Source of the DNA: an uncultured Rubrobacteraceae bacterium
GTDB taxonomy: Bacteria > Actinomycetota > Rubrobacteria > Rubrobacterales > Rubrobacteraceae
Assembly: GCA_902805985.1 (NCBI GenBank)
Contig: CADCUW010000234.1
Coordinates: 1-6,326, forward strand
DNA: 6,326 bases
Reading direction: 5' to 3'
A program made the position numbers and the translations under genes. This document shows, in pieces, positions 5,428 through 6,326 of the stretch. Every line of letters begins with the position of its first letter. Position 1 is the stretch's first letter. The notes under the pieces were generated by a model. The model did no database searches. It had not been told where the DNA came from and saw only the letters and a list, made by a program, of their open reading frames with translations.

Positions 5428-5463
5428 CGGGGGTGGGAGAGGGTTCAGGAGACCCGGCCCCCG
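5428..5463 (+). other. Two-tier stem-loop carrying a B12-box-like string
   Basis: CGGGGG (5428-5433) pairs with CCCCCG (5458-5463), enclosing GGGT (5441-5444) and ACCC (5452-5455) with loop TCAGGAG. The plus-strand string CAGGAGACC (5446-5454), followed by CGGCC, resembles the B12 box that ends cobalamin riboswitches, and GGTGGCGAATCCGG at 5373-5386 resembles an earlier conserved part of that element. The P1 partner and the other conserved blocks are not found, and no plus-strand gene follows. The stem-loop is sound; riboswitch identity is doubtful. Confidence 0.3.
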
Positions 5464-5641
5464 GTCTTGTAGGAGAGATCCGGTCGGCCTGAGCAAGATG
5501 CGCGTAGGAACCGCCTTGGAAACTTGCGCGACCCCGTTGGACCCCCAGGGTCGCCGGACGCCTGCTCACCGGCTACGAACACGTATAAGGCGGCTTCGAA
5601 GGCTCGTCGATCTCGCGGGTGAGGAAGCCGGGGACAATTTG

Positions 5642-5670
5642 TTGACACTCACCATAAGACCCGGCAAAGT
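5642..5670 (+). promoter_or_regulatory. Weak promoter-like pair in front of the repeat cluster
   Basis: A perfect TTGACA (5642-5647) is followed after 17 bp by CAAAGT (5665-5670), which matches only three of six -10 positions. A transcript from here would immediately enter the stem-loops at 5667-5754. No gene lies downstream on this strand. Confidence 0.2.
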
Positions 5671-5754
5671 ACCGACCGCATCGACCGCGCCGTCCGCGAA
5701 GGTGTGCGCGGCCTTTGGCGCGGTCGGTACTTGGCGTGGGGCATCGACCGCGCC
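5667..5754. repeat. Cluster of direct and inverted repeats with alternative pairings
   Basis: AAGTACCGACCGC (5667-5679) is the exact inverse of 5720-5732 (13-bp stem). GCATCGACCGCGCC occurs twice in direct orientation (5678-5691 and 5741-5754). GGCGCGGTCG (5717-5726) is the exact inverse of CGACCGCGCC in both direct copies (5682-5691 and 5745-5754), so the middle block can pair upstream or downstream but not both. The left arm looks like the inverse of the middle block (16 bp) with an inserted 9-base ATCGACCGC duplication. A small CCGCG/CGCGG hairpin (5694-5711) lies in the loop. Confidence 0.85.
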
Positions 5755-5853
5755 CCGGCCGGCCGAGAACGCGCCGTAAGCGGCCCTCGTTCGGAACAAC
5801 GATCTTGGGGAGCATCTTGCGTTTTCCTGAGTTGCGTGGGGGAGTCGGGGCCC

Positions 5854-6326
5854 CTAGGCCCGGACTCCGCCCATCGAGACGCACTTGAGATCCAGGTACT
5901 CCTCGACCCCGTGGCGCCCCCCCTCGCGGCCGAAACCCGACTCTTTCAGGCCGCCCGAGGGCGTCTGGTCCGTGGAAGGCATGCCGTCGTTGGCGCCCAG
6001 GATGCCGTACTCGAGCTCCTCGGCCAGTCGCCAGGCGCGCCCCACGTCGCGGGTGAAGTAGTAGGCGGCGAGGCCGTAGGCCGTGTCGTTGGCCCGTCGG
6101 ACGACCTCCTCTTCGGTGTCGAACGGCATGACCGCCGCGACCGGACCGAACGTCTCCTCCTGGGCGACGAGCATCGAGTCGTCGGCCCCCCGGAGTACCG
6201 TCGGCGCGAAGAAGTTGCCGGGACCCTCGATCCGCTGGCCGCCTAGCGCCACCGTGGCGCCCTTCAGTCTCGCGTCCTCGACGTGGCGCTCGACCTTCTC
6301 GATGGCGGCCGGCTCGATGAGCGGCC
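5854..6326 (-). CDS. gabD: Aldehyde dehydrogenase, C-terminal part; probably succinate-semialdehyde dehydrogenase (GabD-like)
   Basis: The gene enters from the right edge of the window and ends at TAG 5854-5856; about 157 C-terminal residues of a protein that is normally 450-490 aa are visible. The order of family blocks is PLIEPAAIEKVERHVEDA, GNFFAPTVL, EETFGPV (its Glu contacts the nicotinamide ribose), YGLAAYYFTRDVGRAWR, LEYGILGANDG, and GGLKESGFGREGGRHGVEEY. The YGLAAY-F/YTRD-GRAWR and KESG-GREG blocks are those of NAD(P)-dependent succinate-semialdehyde dehydrogenases, which oxidise succinic semialdehyde to succinate in GABA degradation. A Ser (TPSGG) replaces the Phe usual in the APFGG block, so the aldehyde preferred may differ. 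The catalytic Cys and general-base Glu lie outside the window. Family certain; substrate inferred. No partner gene is visible. Confidence 0.9.
   Translation of the reverse strand, partial: PLIEPAAIEKVERHVEDARLKGATVALGGQRIEGPGNFFAPTVLRGADDSMLVAQEETFGPVAAVMPFDTEEEVVRRANDTAYGLAAYYFTRDVGRAWRLAEELEYGILGANDGMPSTDQTPSGGLKESGFGREGGRHGVEEYLDLKCVSMGGVRA

Larger units (their letters stand above)
5184..5853. other. 670-bp region without a convincing gene
   Basis: Several open frames exist on both strands, but none shows family motifs; their translations are rich in Arg, Pro and Gly, as expected of chance frames in GC-rich DNA. The region does hold structured DNA: a small AGAGG/CCTCT hairpin near 5278-5291, a two-tier stem-loop at 5428-5463 with a B12-box-like string, a TTGACA hexamer at 5642-5647, and the repeat cluster at 5667-5754. 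A GGGGCCCC palindrome abuts the dehydrogenase stop. It may be the upstream control region of the cupin gene plus decayed DNA. Confidence 0.5.

Noticed and set aside
5445..5648. Minus-strand open frame in the gap as a small protein
   Set aside because: No recognisable family, weak start context, and frames on both strands are equally open here as expected at high GC.
5399..5779. Plus-strand open frame in the 670-bp gap
   Set aside because: It is Arg/Gly/Pro-rich at the start, has no ribosome binding site or motifs, and runs through the stem-loop repeats.

Overview
The window is GC-rich, and its coding frames strongly prefer G or C at third positions. Its mix of genes (a TipA-type MerR regulator, surface phosphatases with an xPxTGG-type sorting tail, a GabD-like dehydrogenase, a MutL relic) suggests a Gram-positive, probably deep-branching Actinomycetota such as a Rubrobacter relative. 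This assignment is inferred from protein style, not from a marker gene.

Layout. (1) Positions 1-360, minus strand: C-terminal part of a MutL mismatch-repair protein, frameshifted and lacking its ATPase half. (2) 462-3044, plus strand: a two-gene phosphate-scavenging operon, a secreted PhoA-type alkaline phosphatase followed after 30 bp by a secreted glycerophosphodiester phosphodiesterase. Both end in a VPxTGG motif, a hydrophobic helix and a basic tail, so both look anchored at the cell surface. The phosphatase carries a perfect four-copy 12-bp tandem repeat in its stalk. (3) 3045-3690: debris. It holds a 141-bp element bounded by a perfect 17-bp inverted repeat (MITE-like), a large stem-loop, the last 57 codons of a glyoxalase/VOC protein, and a second small remnant with a stop codon. 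(4) 3694-4534, minus strand: a TipA-like MerR regulator. Its promoter has the MerR-type 19-bp spacer with an inverted-repeat operator and appears leaderless. A perfect Shine-Dalgarno before an internal ATG predicts a separate short TipAS-like ligand-binding protein. (5) 4701-5183, minus strand: a single-domain cupin (COG3837-like). (6) 5184-5853: 670 bp without a convincing gene, but with structured DNA: a stem-loop containing a B12-box-like string and a cluster of direct and inverted repeats that can pair in alternative ways. (7) 5854-6326, minus strand: the C-terminal third of an aldehyde dehydrogenase, most like succinate-semialdehyde dehydrogenase, running off the window.

The only clear functional partnership is the phosphatase/phosphodiesterase pair: the phosphodiesterase would release glycerol-3-phosphate from phospholipid head groups or teichoic-acid-type diesters, and the phosphatase would release inorganic phosphate, both outside the membrane. 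The TipA-like gene is probably a self-contained autoregulated unit. The several decayed genes between intact ones mark this as a remodelled region. I saw no tRNA, rRNA, CRISPR array, full transposase or replication origin.
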